A stretch of 64,000 bases of DNA, from the NCBI GenBank assembly GCA_944470555.2, contig OX104130.1, forward strand, positions 77,691,160 through 77,755,159, in the 5' to 3' direction. Under the pieces are notes generated by a model. It made no database searches. It saw only the letters and a list, made by a program, of their open reading frames with translations, and was not told the DNA's origin. The DNA comes from Heterobilharzia americana. Its lineage: Eukaryota > Platyhelminthes > Trematoda > Strigeidida > Schistosomatidae. A program made the position numbers and the translations under genes. Every line of letters begins with the position of its first letter. The first letter of the stretch is position 1. Positions 11,833-23,754 of the stretch are shown here, one piece after another.

Positions 11833-12993
11833 GATTTTCACCCTGTCCCATCCTATTTTGTGGTTGTGTAATCGCATGCATGTAATCACATGGCTGAGCT
11901 GTTTTCCAAATTCCTTACCTCACTAAGATCTATCAATTTTGACCTAGTTAGGATTTCCGTTCGCATAGCCTAATTGACCCTAGCCGACTACTTTGACCTA
12001 TGTATCTGACCTCGCAATTCTTGCAAGGGATTTGGTAAATTAAGTTATTCTGCTTAATTAGATCAATGGGATCTTTTGACCTACAAAGCTTATTTCGAAG
12101 TCAGTTTGTGGGTTTAAATGCTACTCTAATTTCAGCTTTATTGAGAATTCTACGTAGTGTTTCTGAGGTGCTTTCTTTGTATGGTAATACTGTAGAGGCT
12201 TCGAGTTCTCTCTTTACAGAATTGCCACTACCATTAACATTATTATCACCACTATTGTTACTAATATTATTGCTATTATCACCACTGTTATCACTACCAT
12301 TAATAACTGTGTTACGGATATTTTTCTGACAGTTCCTAAGGTACTTATCAATTAATTTGGGGGGGGGGAGGGAGGGTAATTGTTGATGAGTAAGGTGTCT
12401 CCAATGTGTCTATTTTCTTGTCTTAGGTCTTCTGTTTTACTAGTAAGATTTTCGGCCCTATTATTTAAACACTTTACTAAGCCAACTTTAACTGATATAG
12501 GGTGAGACGATTTGAAGTCTAAGTAACGGTTTGAATGTGAGGGTTTTCTGTAGACACTATTGTCTAAACATCTATCTTGTTTCCTTTTTATTATGCGATC
12601 CAAAATCTCTAATTCCCCTTCACTATTTTTGAATTCACAGGTAGATTGGATGGTGTTGACTACTGAATTTGTAGGTGTGAAGAAATTATGTATGTGCTCC
12701 GATTTCAACGCTGTAAACGTGTCGTCTACATACTGAGACCAGATTTTCGGAGCGGAATTAAATGTTTTTACAGCCATCCATTCCTAACTATCTATAAATA
12801 AGTCAGCCATAATAAGGGATATTGATGATCCCATGGTAACTCCTGTCCGTTTGTACATTTTATTGTGAAACCTAAATATTGTGGAGGTTAGACATAGCTG
12901 TACTCCTAGCATGATATCATCTACTTGTACCTTGGCTGGTAGTGTAAGCTCATAGTCATTATTGAGCTCGTTTCTAACTCCTTGCAGACCCAT
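11833..12993 (-). repeat. IR-A left arm (inverted partial PLE)
   Basis: This is the exact mirror of 14287-15447: paired positions sum to 27280 from end to end. I found only two differences, a G run of 10 versus 11 (near 12359-12368 and 14911-14921) and an A run of 5 versus 4 (near 12587 and 14692), which cancel in length. On the minus strand it encodes the second half of the PLE RT, including the YVDD motif, and the start of the GIY-YIG domain. It is truncated at both the PLE 5' and 3' sides. Because of the longer A run, this arm reads on from RT through VYRKPSHSNRYLDF without the frameshift present in the right arm. Confidence 0.95.
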
Positions 12994-13160
12994 GCTAGTC
13001 GGTAAACACTGTTACACTGCGTGATAAATCGAGTAAATCAATAAAAATGGCTTTGCATTCTACACACATGTTTTACTCTTATATTCATGAAAAATATAGT
13101 CTTTAAACTCAGGGACTAATCAAAAATCTCGCACGACTTTCGCGGACAGACGCCAGATTC

Positions 13161-13664
13161 ATGAACCATCGTATATTCAATATCCAATGTTTTAGAAATC
13201 AGATTTATCCAAAATATTTGCGTCTACGTACTCCAGTTCCAACACACAGGGTGAAAGTACCAATGCAACGAATCAGCGAACTCTGTCTAAAAAAAGAAAT
13301 TCATAGGATAGTCAGGAAGTTGCACAGCATCCGTAGCTACATCGAAGAACTTAAATGTAAACTGAAGGAAACAGTTACTGAGAAAGATTATGAACTCCTG
13401 GAAGATAAATTCAACAAGGCGAGAGCAGCTCTAGGCACAAAATCTAAGAATACTCAAACAGAAGAGTTCAACAAGCTAATGGAAGAAAAGTATCCAGTAT
13501 GGAATCATGAAATTCCCGACAGCACGTTGCCAGTGATCGATAAAACAAAATGGGCAGTCAATCTCTCAACTAAGTTTTTAAGCTCAGCAGAAGTGAAGGT
13601 ATTGAAGATAGGATTTAAGTTCAATGTAGCAGTTAGTGAATTGAAGATGTCACTTCTCAAATAA
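13161..13664 (+). pseudogene. PLE-1 N-terminal region
   Basis: An open stretch of 167 codons rich in Lys, Glu and Leu with a coiled-coil-like centre (around residues 45-105, EELKCKLKETVTEKDYELLE). It lies just upstream of and colinear with the PLE RT, as expected for the N-terminal part of the polyprotein. It ends at a stop 29 bp before the next open stretch (13694-14089, with the NDIVIANSDKGNSAVMLNK block found before RT motif A in PLEs). I infer one ancestral ORF split by a frameshift. Confidence 0.7.
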
Positions 13665-14193
13665 AAATAGCACTAAGTTCAGTAGATAAGGCAGTGGCAG
13701 ATGAGGTTCGAACACAATGTGCACTAACATTAGAGAAAAAAAAACAGAATTTACCAAAAGCGGAAAAAGAAGCTTTGAAGAACCTTCGAAATGACAATGA
13801 TATAGTAATTGCTAACTCGGACAAAGGCAACTCAGCAGTAATGTTAAACAAGTATGATTATATTCAGAAAGTCAAGGAACATATAGAAACAGGACCTTAC
13901 AAAGAAATTAAGAAATCGATGGTTACTATCATGAATAAACTTAAGAGAATCAGGGTGGATCTAATATACCGAATGAAGCTGTTTCTTGGTAAGTCTAAAT
14001 TGTCTCATTTAATGCTGAAAACAAGTAATCCCAGCAGGATTTATGGTACTATTAAAGTTGTAAACCAAGCTATCCTACTATATCCATAGCAGATTTTAGA
14101 AAAACCCCTAATTATAACTTATCTAAATATTTAGCAATGGTACTAGGTCCAGTTAGAAACTGATCTAAATCAAGACTTACTAACTCTTATGAC

Positions 14194-14715
14194 TTGAAGC
14201 ACAGATTAGATGACATACATTTAGATGACAATGAAAACATGGTTAGTTTTGATGTAGTTAGTCTGTACATCAATATAGCGATTGGTATGGGTCTGCAAGG
14301 AGTTAGAAACGAGCTCAATAATGACTATGAGCTTACACTACCAGCCAAGGTACAAGTAGATGATATCATGCTAGGAGTACAGCTATGTCTAACCTCCACA
14401 ATATTTAGGTTTCACAATAAAATGTACAAACGGACAGGAGTTACCATGGGATCATCAATATCCCTTATTATGGCTGACTTATTTATAGATAGTTAGGAAT
14501 GGATGGCTGTAAAAACATTTAATTCCGCTCCGAAAATCTGGTCTCAGTATGTAGACGACACGTTTACAGCGTTGAAATCGGAGCACATACATAATTTCTT
14601 CACACCTACAAATTCAGTAGTCAACACCATCCAATCTACCTGTGAATTCAAAAATAGTGAAGGGGAATTAGAGATTTTGGATCGCATAATAAAAGGAAAC
14701 AAGATAGATGTTTAG
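14194..14715 (+). pseudogene. PLE-1 reverse transcriptase core
   Basis: RT core with motif A (FDVVSLYINI), motif B (TGVTMGSSISLIMADLF) and motif C (QYVDDTFTAL). The catalytic aspartates are intact. One TAG (14494-14496) separates motifs B and C, and a one-base loss in an A run near 14692 puts the downstream part out of frame (ending GNKIDV). This region spans the boundary (14287) at which the inverted repeat starts. Confidence 0.85.
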
Positions 14716-15447
14716 ACAATAGTGTCTACAGAAAACCCTCACATTCAAACCGTTACTTAGACTTCAAATCGTCTCACCCTATATCAGTTAAAGTTGGCTT
14801 AGTAAAGTGTTTAAATAATAGGGCCGAAAATCTTACTAGTAAAACAGAAGACCTAAGACAAGAAAATAGACACATTGGAGACACCTTACTCATCAACAAT
14901 TACCCTCCCTCCCCCCCCCCCAAATTAATTGATAAGTACCTTAGGAACTGTCAGAAAAATATCCGTAACACAGTTATTAATGGTAGTGATAACAGTGGTG
15001 ATAATAGCAATAATATTAGTAACAATAGTGGTGATAATAATGTTAATGGTAGTGGCAATTCTGTAAAGAGAGAACTCGAAGCCTCTACAGTATTACCATA
15101 CAAAGAAAGCACCTCAGAAACACTACGTAGAATTCTCAATAAAGCTGAAATTAGAGTAGCATTTAAACCCACAAACTGACTTCGAAATAAGCTTTGTAGG
15201 TCAAAAGATCCCATTGATCTAATTAAGCAGAATAACTTAATTTACCAAATCCCTTGCAAGAATTGCGAGGTCAGATACATAGGTCAAAGTAGTCGGCTAG
15301 GGTCAATTAGGCTATGCGAACGGAAATCCTAACTAGGTCAAAATTGATAGATCTTAGTGAGGTAAGGAATTTGGAAAACAGCTCAGCCATGTGATTACAT
15401 GCATGCGATTACACAACCACAAAATAGGATGGGACAGGGTGAAAATC
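14287..15447 (+). repeat. IR-A right arm
   Basis: The inverted partner of 11833-12993, with a 1293 bp spacer (12994-14286). At the inner end, homology stops right after CATGGGTCTGC read outward. At the outer end it stops at GATTTTCACCCTG (11833) paired with 15447. Confidence 0.95.
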
Positions 15448-15612
15448 ACTGAAACTAACATAACAGGGTGGAGGGAGAGATTGGTGGCTGAGTCTTTGTT
15501 TATCGAATCAACACGTAATGCATGCAACAGGAGTGGCTCATGGCATGTTCTGGATGTATGGAAAATTTTACTATCCATGTCACAAAGAGTTAAGAAAATT
15601 AGGACTATATAA
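15220..15612 (+). pseudogene. PLE-1 GIY-YIG endonuclease domain
   Basis: The Cys-containing GIY-YIG start reads LIYQIPCKNCEVRYIGQSSR near 15237-15296, the PLE-type endonuclease that nicks the target. The C-terminal half, in another frame at 15391-15612, reads MRLHNHKIGWDRVKI then WRERLVAESLFIES, which holds the conserved C-terminal Glu. A frameshift between the two halves makes it non-functional. The IR-A right arm stops inside it, at 15447. Confidence 0.8.
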
Positions 15613-15699
15613 AGGATATCTCAAAGTTGAGTAGTTATCTTGATATGAGTATGGAGAATAATTTATGTCCAGAAGGTAATTCAGTGAACAGTACTATTC

Positions 15700-16890
15700 C
15701 ACACTGTGTGATGACTGGTGTAATTCAGGAAATATTGACGTGCATTTTTTCACAGTGAATAAGTTTTACGCCTATTTCACCTTCAGAAATGTTGATAAAA
15801 CGATTAGAATGCAACATTGTTCTAATCGTGTAGTTTACTTGTTGAACTCTTTTCGAACAATGTCACCACCTGCTTGCATGTCATATTTATTTACATAGAA
15901 GTTTGTGAAGATAGAATAAGTCAATTATACCGGCTAAACTGAAGGCCTGCTTAACAGTGACAATCAATAGATCTTTGGCTTTCCTTTATGAATTTTGATA
16001 AAGCAGTCAGAATATGCAATTTGTCTGAATCGTGTAATGTATTCACGGAAAACATTTCAAATCATCTGGTCACACACGTCCTTATCATTTATATGGAAAA
16101 TTACAGAGTTAAGAGTTAGGATAATAATTATCGATCAAATGAGAAGTTTATATTGAAGGTCAAAATAACAATGAGGATCAACAGAACAACGAGAATAACA
16201 ATTAAATAGTGCAATAACCTTGGGTTGAAAGCCGAATTTCCTACGGAAGGTTTAATGTGATTACGAATTGTTTGTGAGCGCACAAAGATGGCTTAAACCT
16301 CCTAATGGCTAATGTCTCAACAAACTTTAAAATACGTCCTCAACAGGTCGCATAGATCTGTGTAAATGATGTTTCTGCATCCACTTTACGCCCCATTTTC
16401 ATATTATGTTTACCTATTGAGAAGTTAAGACATTTGTTTCTATCATCGGTTGGGTCAGGTGACTATTTATTTCTGAAGCCATACAGCAGAAATAATAATA
16501 GTACATCGACCTTGTTTTCAGAGATGAATACACCAAATACACCAAACAAATCATTTTTCGAACACATAGGTTACCTGGACTTCTTAATACTTAAGGTGTC
16601 GATAAATTTCACAATTTGTCCTCCAATACGTTTTGTAAATAATGCTAAAGAATGGATGAGATTTTAAAATGTTGTTATGTTTGAGAGTAGTACATAGGTT
16701 TGCTAGTTTGCAATCACCTGGCACTAGTTGTATAGTATGTCTTTCTGATCATGGTACTAAGTATCTGATCAAGGACAGACTAATAAATTTCGATGGATCT
16801 TTATTTTCCAGTAATGTTTCAGTCAAAATTCTTGTCTTTTCTTCTATAGTATCGTCTACATCATATAAACAATAATTTTGTATCTCAGTG
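15700..16890. other. Unassigned interval
   Basis: Two short open frames (16434-16667 and 16669-16875, plus) sit here. I recognise neither. Their colinearity with the GIY-YIG-like scrap at 16895 might mean an old PLE-type element, but no RT motif is readable. Confidence 0.3.
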
Positions 16891-16894
16891 AATT

Positions 16895-16980
16895 TCCAAA
16901 TTAAAATGTACCTGTGGTGTCGGTTATGTAGAGAAGATTGGTAGATCAAGGTATCCGAAGAGGAGCCCGTACATTAATGA
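16895..16980 (+). pseudogene. Possible GIY-YIG endonuclease fragment
   Basis: The frame LKCTCGVGYVEKIGRS resembles the Cys-X-Cys-Gly ... YVG-K-T-G-R start of GIY-YIG domains in retroelements, with YVE in place of YVG. It is too short to assign to a family and no RT is visible upstream. Confidence 0.35.
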
Positions 16981-17049
16981 TGGCCAGTCACCTTAATCCA
17001 GTCAACAGTGAGCAACTTCAAGCTATAATATTCGTCTTATATTTTTATA

Positions 17050-17482
17050 TTATTGATGAATCCAAAATTGACATTTTGTCCTATTAGAAGTCCTCAACCG
17101 GGTGTACCTCCCTGCGAGTGAGTGATGCTGTTCCCACCAAGACTCCAACTCAGGATCGATTGTTTCAAACACCAGAGCGTTATTCGTCAGGCTCACTGAA
17201 TCGCTAACGCTACTCCTTCTACGACAGGTATAATATAGTGATCGATCAGTTCGGTTGAATCAAAAACGCAGATTTTCAAGCTATGACATAAAAAAGCTAT
17301 GCTATTCCCGTGGCAGAAGGAATGATAATATTGATTCAGTGGATAATGCTCTGCAGTTTGAAGTAATAGGTTCCAGTTTCAATGGGAACAATATCAGTCA
17401 CCGGGATGCAGGTAAACCTAGCTGATAAGTTATAAATAGGACGGAATACGGGTTGTTGGTCCTACTGCTAGCCACTAGGCAT
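17050..17482. repeat. SM-alpha-like inverted dimer, decayed
   Basis: The left end on the minus strand carries TTGAGGA ... AATAGGAC, then AAAA in place of GAAA. The right end on the plus strand carries CTGATAA (17422-17428, so G8 of the core is lost), ATAGGAC, GGAA, and the diagnostic ACTGCTAGCCAC end. It has the same left-minus, right-plus layout as 9122-9476 and 39546-39927. Confidence 0.7.
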
Positions 17483-17484
17483 AA

Positions 17485-19150
17485 TTCGCTTTATATGAAA
17501 TACATGTCCCATGAAGAGAGAAGGAAAGATGTGTATAACTGCCTTGATACCGTAGTATGCTATAGTTAACAATATGGTTGTATGCACACGTTTACGTGCA
17601 TAAGCCAGTTTTTCACGTATCAATTCTCACAGTGTGTGTTACTCTTAAAAATGACATAGTTAGGCACACTTTAGCAGATCATAAGGAACCGTATTTGTGA
17701 CTTAAAAAGCCTGATCCAGATGAGTCTACACAGTTCTCTAGATGTATATTCATCCACTTATTTTTTTCAACCACGCTGCGAGTGCATAAATGAAGCTTTC
17801 TAAGTACGAGGTCGGTTCAACTAGCTTCACAACAACAGTTAAAGTCATATGCATATATTGATGAGGCCATCATAGGTAATTTGTCCTTAATTACTGGTTC
17901 TACTGAGAAGCTGAAATACAGTCTACCCACATTTATTGTCCTTTAAAATAATTGTGCTCAAGTTATGTATCAGGAGATCACAGGCTATATCACTTTATTG
18001 GAGCTGGATATCATTGGTTTAAGAAGTTGACTTTCAACCGACGTGTCATGGGTTTGAACGTCCTTCACTTATCAAGGTTTGAGCAACTAAGTAGTATCAT
18101 TAGCCCTCAAGAAAGAGATTTGGCTCATTGACTACTGTGTTATTGTGCAATGGATTGCCAAGTAAGTTTTTTATGTTACCTTTACATTTCAGTCTATGTC
18201 GCCTTTTCTAACAGTATCTTTCTTTATCTTCTTATGCATTTTTATGCATAACTTTGTTTCAGAGTTTTTGTTTTGTTTGATCTTCATAATTTCCCGTTGC
18301 TGTACTGGGTAGAACTGCTCAGTCTCTATTGTCAGATGGGCTCCTATGCAGATTTCTCGAAACTGCCTGATATTCGTAACGTTGTATTCATCTGGGTGAT
18401 TAGCGGTGGAGTCCAATAAGTGCTCCATCCTGTGAGTGATACACACTAGGCTACTGGGGCAGAAGAGCCACCTCTTGTGAAATGAGTACCAACTGTTTTT
18501 GTCTGATGCTTGAAATCTCTCAAGTTTCTAGGATTTCACAGTATTTTTCTGCTTTTCGGTTTCATCCTGTACAGAGCTGTCGAAATGAATAACTTATATT
18601 CAGTGTCTCAAGCAGTTGACCAGGTTTCCCTTGAAATGGTTGAAGGTGAGGCTATGGTAGTGAATCTAGTGCACGGTATATGTCTTTTTTCAGTATTTAG
18701 TCTTCTATGTCAAAACCACTTAACATAAACTACATTTAAAAAGAAACCTGTTGATTCAAGTTTAAATTATGCGCTTTTCAATAATTGCAACTAAAACAGT
18801 CTGTCCCATGATACAAGGATTAATACAGACCTGGGAATGGCTTTCTATATCTAAAGTTGTGGTTCCAGTAGTGATATATCATATGTATTCCTTCTCTGTA
18901 TAGTTTGTCACCTTAAAAAACGCCGTGAAAACCGACAGAATCCTCTGTCAATACCTTTATTTTGAATTGAAAATCAATGGAATCATCCACTGCACGGTAT
19001 GATGTCTCAAATTTCTCATGGATAACTTCAACGTAAGATTTCTGTGAAAGACCCTGGGAAGTGTGAAGTCAGAGGTTCGGCCATATAATTTAGTATCCAC
19101 TTATCTTTCCAGTCCATTTTGAAAAGTGTATCTAGAATAAAAAAGTTTTC
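17485..19150. other. Unassigned interval
   Basis: No gene or repeat recognised. Open frames at 18189-18446 (minus) and 18510-18728 (plus) lack recognisable motifs. Confidence 0.35.
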
Positions 19151-19154
19151 CAGT

Positions 19155-19275
19155 GTGAATATCTGAAATAGCCGTGGTTTGGCGGACTTTTATTGATACT
19201 AGGTGATGATTGAAGGTGAAATAAAAATCTAGGCAACACCAGGATTCTAACCACCAACCTTTGAATTTATTGCTC
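19155..19275 (-). repeat. Family D tRNA-like short repeat, left half
   Basis: The terminal part GCCGTGGTTTGGCGGACTTT and TAGGTGATGATTGAAGGTGA match the family D terminus. They are followed by a degenerate tRNA-like stretch read on the minus strand. Confidence 0.6.
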
Positions 19276-19299
19276 ATTGGTCGATCAGGTGGGCTACGA

Positions 19300-20360
19300 A
19301 ACCCGGCTGCTGGATTGGGATGAGAAGTTCTGACTGGACAGCTAATGGGAATACGATCAAGCGATAGTAATGCATCATGAATTCACAAGGCAGTTGAACA
19401 AAACCTTGGTGAATGAAAACCAAAGATCTCATTGAATCAATCCATTAAAATCTTAGTTTAATCATTATAACTAAAATAAACATAAGTAAACAGTTGTATT
19501 ATCTACAATATAGCTGACATAGTTTAACTTTAATGGCACCCATACACACACAAACACGCACATCGCTGATGCGGCTGATCTGGATTGTGTAATAACTGGT
19601 ATGTAAACAAAATTGGTATTCTATGTTTAGTAATGATGGGCAGTGGCTAGCTAAAACTGGTAGTCACTCAGAAATTTCCTACAAATGTTTTAGTAAAATA
19701 TTTACATTTTTAATATTTTCACACAGAATTAGTTGTTTGACCAAATTTTCATGCTGCCTTTTATGCAAATAGCTAATTATTTGATAAAAGAAAGTTATAA
19801 CAGTGATGAGTCGTAGTACAGTGAAGAAACAGTCAGAAGTACTAATTATGGTGTCAAGTATGACACTAAAATATCCTCTAGTTAAATGCTTAACCACCAC
19901 TGATGTGGTGGAAGACTACCTATTATCCTATTCAGATTTTATGTTCCAGTCAACCTCGTAGATTTGACGAGAAGTATGCTATACAACTTAGATAAGAATG
20001 AATTTATTGACAAAGTTGATCAACGCTGAACACTTAGATGGCGTGACAGTTACCTTGGTTGCCTACCAATATTTAATTCATGTGGATACGAAAGTCTGTT
20101 GTGACCTGAATAGTTTCACATTAATAAAACATGAACCAGGTCAATCCGATACAGGTTTATATTTCTCAAGCTATGTGATGTACTTTGTGTGAAGGTCTCT
20201 GAGACTACCTAGTTATCCAGAGAGAAGTAGGTGAAGCAGGATGCAAACCAAAAATTCATTGCTTGAAAGTCAAATACTTAAACCAGTGAACTACTGCTCC
20301 ATTTATATTACATTAGATCTGTTTATTTGACACAGAACATATAGACACTGTAATGTATTT
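19300..20360. other. Unassigned interval
   Basis: No coding family or repeat recognised. Confidence 0.35.
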
Positions 20361-20565
20361 GGAGATGAATGGGGATTTTTAATTTAGAAGTAGTATTCAC
20401 CATGGACTGATATCAGTTGGGGAACCATTGAAAATCTGGGAGCACTGGATAGCTGTTTCGTCCTAGAATGGGACTCCTCAGCTGTACGCACCCACGACCC
20501 GGCTAGGGGTCGAACTCAGGACCTTCAGGTTTCACGGCGAACGCGTTAACCATTCAGCCATATAG
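20361..20565 (-). repeat. Family B short repeat, right half in minus orientation
   Basis: Nearly the same sequence as 33988-34190: terminal repeat, hammerhead, then a tRNA-like stretch containing GGTCGAACTCAGG (inverse B box) and GTTAACCATTCAGCCA (inverse A box). High similarity between the two copies suggests recent spread. Confidence 0.85.
20443..20486 (-). ncRNA. Hammerhead ribozyme motif (family B)
   Basis: Read on the minus strand: CTGAGGA (20475-20481), stem II GTCC/GGAC (20460-20474), GAAA (20456-20459), then CAGCTATC with predicted cleavage at 20448 and CAGTG. Core and stem II are intact. The 5' side of stem I reads TACAG instead of TACTG, costing one base pair. Confidence 0.7.
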
Positions 20566-20569
20566 ACAC

Positions 20570-21276
20570 TGTGTTATTCACTGGGACTGTGGTTTATTGT
20601 TCCAGATACCCCCCTTTATGTATACAAAAACAATTCGTACTCACGCTGAACCTACCTTGGTAGTATTGATTTTAATTTTCATACCAAGAGTAAGGTTTTC
20701 CTTTTTTTTTCTATCCCTTCCTATCCCCATGTTTCCTACTAACTTCATTGATCTTTTTCGTAAATTTTCACATAAATAGTTCGACAAGTCCATGTGTGAT
20801 CAGATTGTTCGAAATGTATAGCGCTAATACATCACGACATGTTTCAGATAATCTTCGTCTTCTCATTACGCTGTTTAAATTTATCAAAGGGACCAGTTGC
20901 TTTAAATATCAAGATAAACAAACATTTCATTGCTGTACTCGAGTTTTAATATCATATCGACGGTGTTATTGAAATTAAGAGTATTCTTTAGTGATTCCCT
21001 TAGTTCTCGTTGATACAGCATTTTACCCAGTTTTTCTTATCATCTCATTTGAAGACAACTCGAATCGCACAATTCATTGATCGTTTATCAGCCTATATTT
21101 ACAGGTTGTTTACTGTTTATAATCTTTTTTTCATTTTACGTTGCTAATCAAATATGTCACACAGTAGAATAATATTATTTACTGCATAACGTATCAAGAT
21201 AACTCATACAACATTGAGATACTTTTTATACAGTTCTGAATAAGACTATTTCATGTGTGATACATCTGGATTCCTA
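20570..21276. other. Unassigned AT-rich interval
   Basis: I see nothing I can name. Confidence 0.35.
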
Positions 21277-22582
21277 ATTACGACCGGAACAGGCTGGCTG
21301 TCTGGCTTCAGGAAGAAAAAATCATGTGCCAATCAAACAGCAACTCTACGCTGCACATCATCATAGAACAGAGTGTAGAATGGCAGTCAATCTTACATCA
21401 ACTCCATCGGCTTTGAAAAGACCTTCGACAGCATCGACCGAGAAGTAATTTGGCAGTTGCTTCAACACTACGGTTTCAGTGCCACAAATCTTTATCAACC
21501 TCATTCAACAGCTTTATGAAAACACCACATGCCAAGTGATTCCCAATGGAAAGCTCAGTGACGCCTTTGAAGTGAAGACAGGAGTAAAATAAAGCTGCCG
21601 CCTACTATCACTGATGATCTTCCTGATTGTGGTGGACTGGATCATGCAGCAAACAGTGAGGAGCGACAAGATGGGCATATGCTGTTTGACCGATGAAAAT
21701 GACCCTAGAAGATTTGGATTTTTCCCATGATGATGATTTGTATCTAATGTCGCACAAACTCGAAGATCCACAGGCAAAAACTGACAAGTTGACAGAAGAG
21801 GCAGCGAAGACGGAACTTCAACTGAACTTAGAGAAGACAGAGGTGATTAAGATACCCAACTGACAACAGAATTAACAACAAGCACCAATCACCATTAACG
21901 GGAGGAAACCTATAGGAAGTAGTCTCTTTCACCTACCCACCTACCTAGGGAATATCGTTTCAACTACAGGCGGCACGGGCACACACGAGGACGCCAAAAT
22001 CAGGATCGGAAAAGTAAGACAGGCCTTCCTTCATTAATCTGAAATCAGTGTGGAGATCTACTGCATTCAGTACACAGCGTAAACAAGATCCTCATTTTCA
22101 ACACCAAATTCAGTCAAGTCATTGCTTCTATGTGATGGCTGAGAGACCTGGCGTGCCACGAAAAGCATTTTCAACAAACTACAGACATTCATCAACAGCT
22201 GCCTACGCTTGATACTGAAGATCGAGTGAGAAGGCGAAAAAGAATGAGCAACAAGGAACTCTGGGTGGCTGGCCACGAACCAATCAAAAACCTATCACCC
22301 AACAAATATGAAGAAGAGGAAAGTGGAGATGGATTGGACATACACTGAGAAAGCCGACTGGTGACATCACGCACCAGGTCAGGCGATAGAGTGGAATCCA
22401 AACGGAAACGATGAGTTGGGCGTCCGGGGCGAGGGTGACATGGAGGAGATCATGTGTGGAAATGAAAGCTTGTGGGTAATCGTGGTGCCAGGTTCAAAAG
22501 ATTGGAGCGAACAGAGTGCAATGGACGCGTGCTGCTGAAGCCCTATGTTCGACTAGGAACCCAAGGGAAAAATAATAAAATA
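21277..22582 (+). mobile_element. LINE-B copy 2, 5'-truncated
   Basis: It starts inside the RT near the RPEQTGF block. The RT active-site region reads DLDFSHDDDLYLMSHKLED near 21715, so FADD is disrupted. The thumb and C-terminal blocks follow, and the copy ends CTATGTTCGACTAGGAACCC plus a short AAAATAATAAAATAA run. Frames are broken. It ends at the same 3' position as the other LINE-B copies, as expected for insertion from the RNA 3' end. Confidence 0.85.
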
Positions 22583-23605
22583 ATGTGTGATACATATTAT
22601 TAAAAAACTAAAGTAAAACGTCACTACTACTTTGGGATGGTTTTACTCGTATATTAACCTTTTAATTACGGTTTATGAATACGTCAGACATGAAACTGAG
22701 CTTCACCGTGCTAACATCATGTTGCTTAACTCCTAACTATCTTATTGTCATAATCGTAGATAAATGCTTTGTACTTATTCTACTTTAGAAATTCACGCTT
22801 GAACGGTATTACTACAACTTATTTAAAATCTTCAGATACAGTGACAAATATTTAACTGTTGTAATAGAAAGCACCGGATGTAACAGCATATTATGTTTTT
22901 ATTAGGTTGAATTTCAGCAGTCTTTATTTCCGAATATTTTTTAAGATTACGTTCACAGTTGTCTTTAGCCAAGAACATGCAGTCTTTCGGAGGGGGGGGG
23001 GGGCAGGGAGAGTAATTCTTCAGGATTGCCTTCTAAAAGCACCATCAAAAGTGTTTGTTTTATTTTCCCTATTGACCCATTAAAGTATTTGTTTTACTAC
23101 AATCATAATTTTCTATTCAGCCCTCCAATATTATTCATTTTCAACCATTTCTAAGTTGCAGTTAACAGATAAAGTCAAAAACTGCAGAACTGAATGTCAG
23201 TTTGCTGTCTGGATGGTGTTTTATAACTACTTCATGTAATTACGTACAAAAAGTCTCTAACCTGGGATTCAATAGCATTTAGTCCGATATAATGCTAAAT
23301 CAACCTCTGTACAAATTGAATATTCCTATGAACAACTGGTGATGAGTTAAATGTAAACCTCTCATACAATTGATAGTTAAAGAATAGTCGAAGCATTTGT
23401 CACCGATCGATAGAGTAGGGATTTGATTCATAGTAACAGTAATGTTAGTTCTGATAAATAGTTGAAATGGATGAGGAAGCGTGTGCATTAATTTCTAGTT
23501 TATATTTCGTGACAAATGTCAAGATAATTTGTTTACTAACTTCACATGAAATTCCATTTCAATCGGTGACCACTACATAAAATTCCGATGACTTTCTAAG
23601 TATCT
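22583..23605. other. Unassigned interval with a G run
   Basis: No gene recognised. A run of about 12 G residues near 22994 is followed by AGGGAGAGTAATT, faintly like the PLE stretch next to its own G run, but too weak to call. Confidence 0.3.
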
Positions 23606-23609
23606 AGGT

Positions 23610-23740
23610 TACTTACTTGGTTGAGGAATTTAGGACACGCATTTTGTCCTATCTGGGACTCGTCGCCTGGATGTACCTGCACTCCAATAAGTGATGTTGT
23701 GCTTACTGGGACTCGAAGTCGGCACCCGTTTACAATTATC
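23610..23740 (-). repeat. SM-alpha-like fragment
   Basis: On the minus strand it has the GTCCCAGATAGGAC stem II and a GCAGGTACATCCAG upstream part. The core reads GCGACGA and the second strand AAAA, so it is inactive. No right-hand partner follows. Confidence 0.65.
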
Positions 23741-23754
23741 AGTAAATAATAATG

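Larger units (their letters stand above)
13018..15700 (+). mobile_element. PLE-1, Penelope-like retroelement, nearly complete but inactive
   Basis: PLEs are eukaryotic retroelements encoding an RT related to telomerase plus a GIY-YIG endonuclease. Order here: N-terminal region (13161-13664), pre-RT (13694-14089), RT motif A region with MVSFDVVSLYINI (14236-14274), motif B TMGSSISLIMADLF (14443-14484), and catalytic YVDD (14548-14559). These are followed by the C-terminal VYRKPSH block and a GIY-YIG domain (about 15220-15612). Breaks are frame changes near 13664 and 14090, a nonsense TAG at 14494-14496, and a frameshift in an A run near 14692. The nonsense codon is also in the inverted left arm. 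The 3' non-coding end resembles the better-preserved PLE end at 27150-27284. Confidence 0.88.

Noticed and set aside
12066..12329. Hydrophobic Leu-rich reading of 87 codons on the plus strand, repeated at 14951-15214 on the minus strand
   Set aside because: It is the antisense of the Asn/Ser-rich PLE linker in the inverted repeat arms. The repeat pattern of the sense strand explains the Leu runs.
16434..16875. A host gene with two adjacent plus-strand readings
   Set aside because: No domain, no supported splice sites, and the sequence next to it looks like retroelement debris.
22990..23010. A PLE fragment beside a G run
   Set aside because: Similarity to the PLE stretch next to its own G run covers fewer than 20 bases and does not continue.
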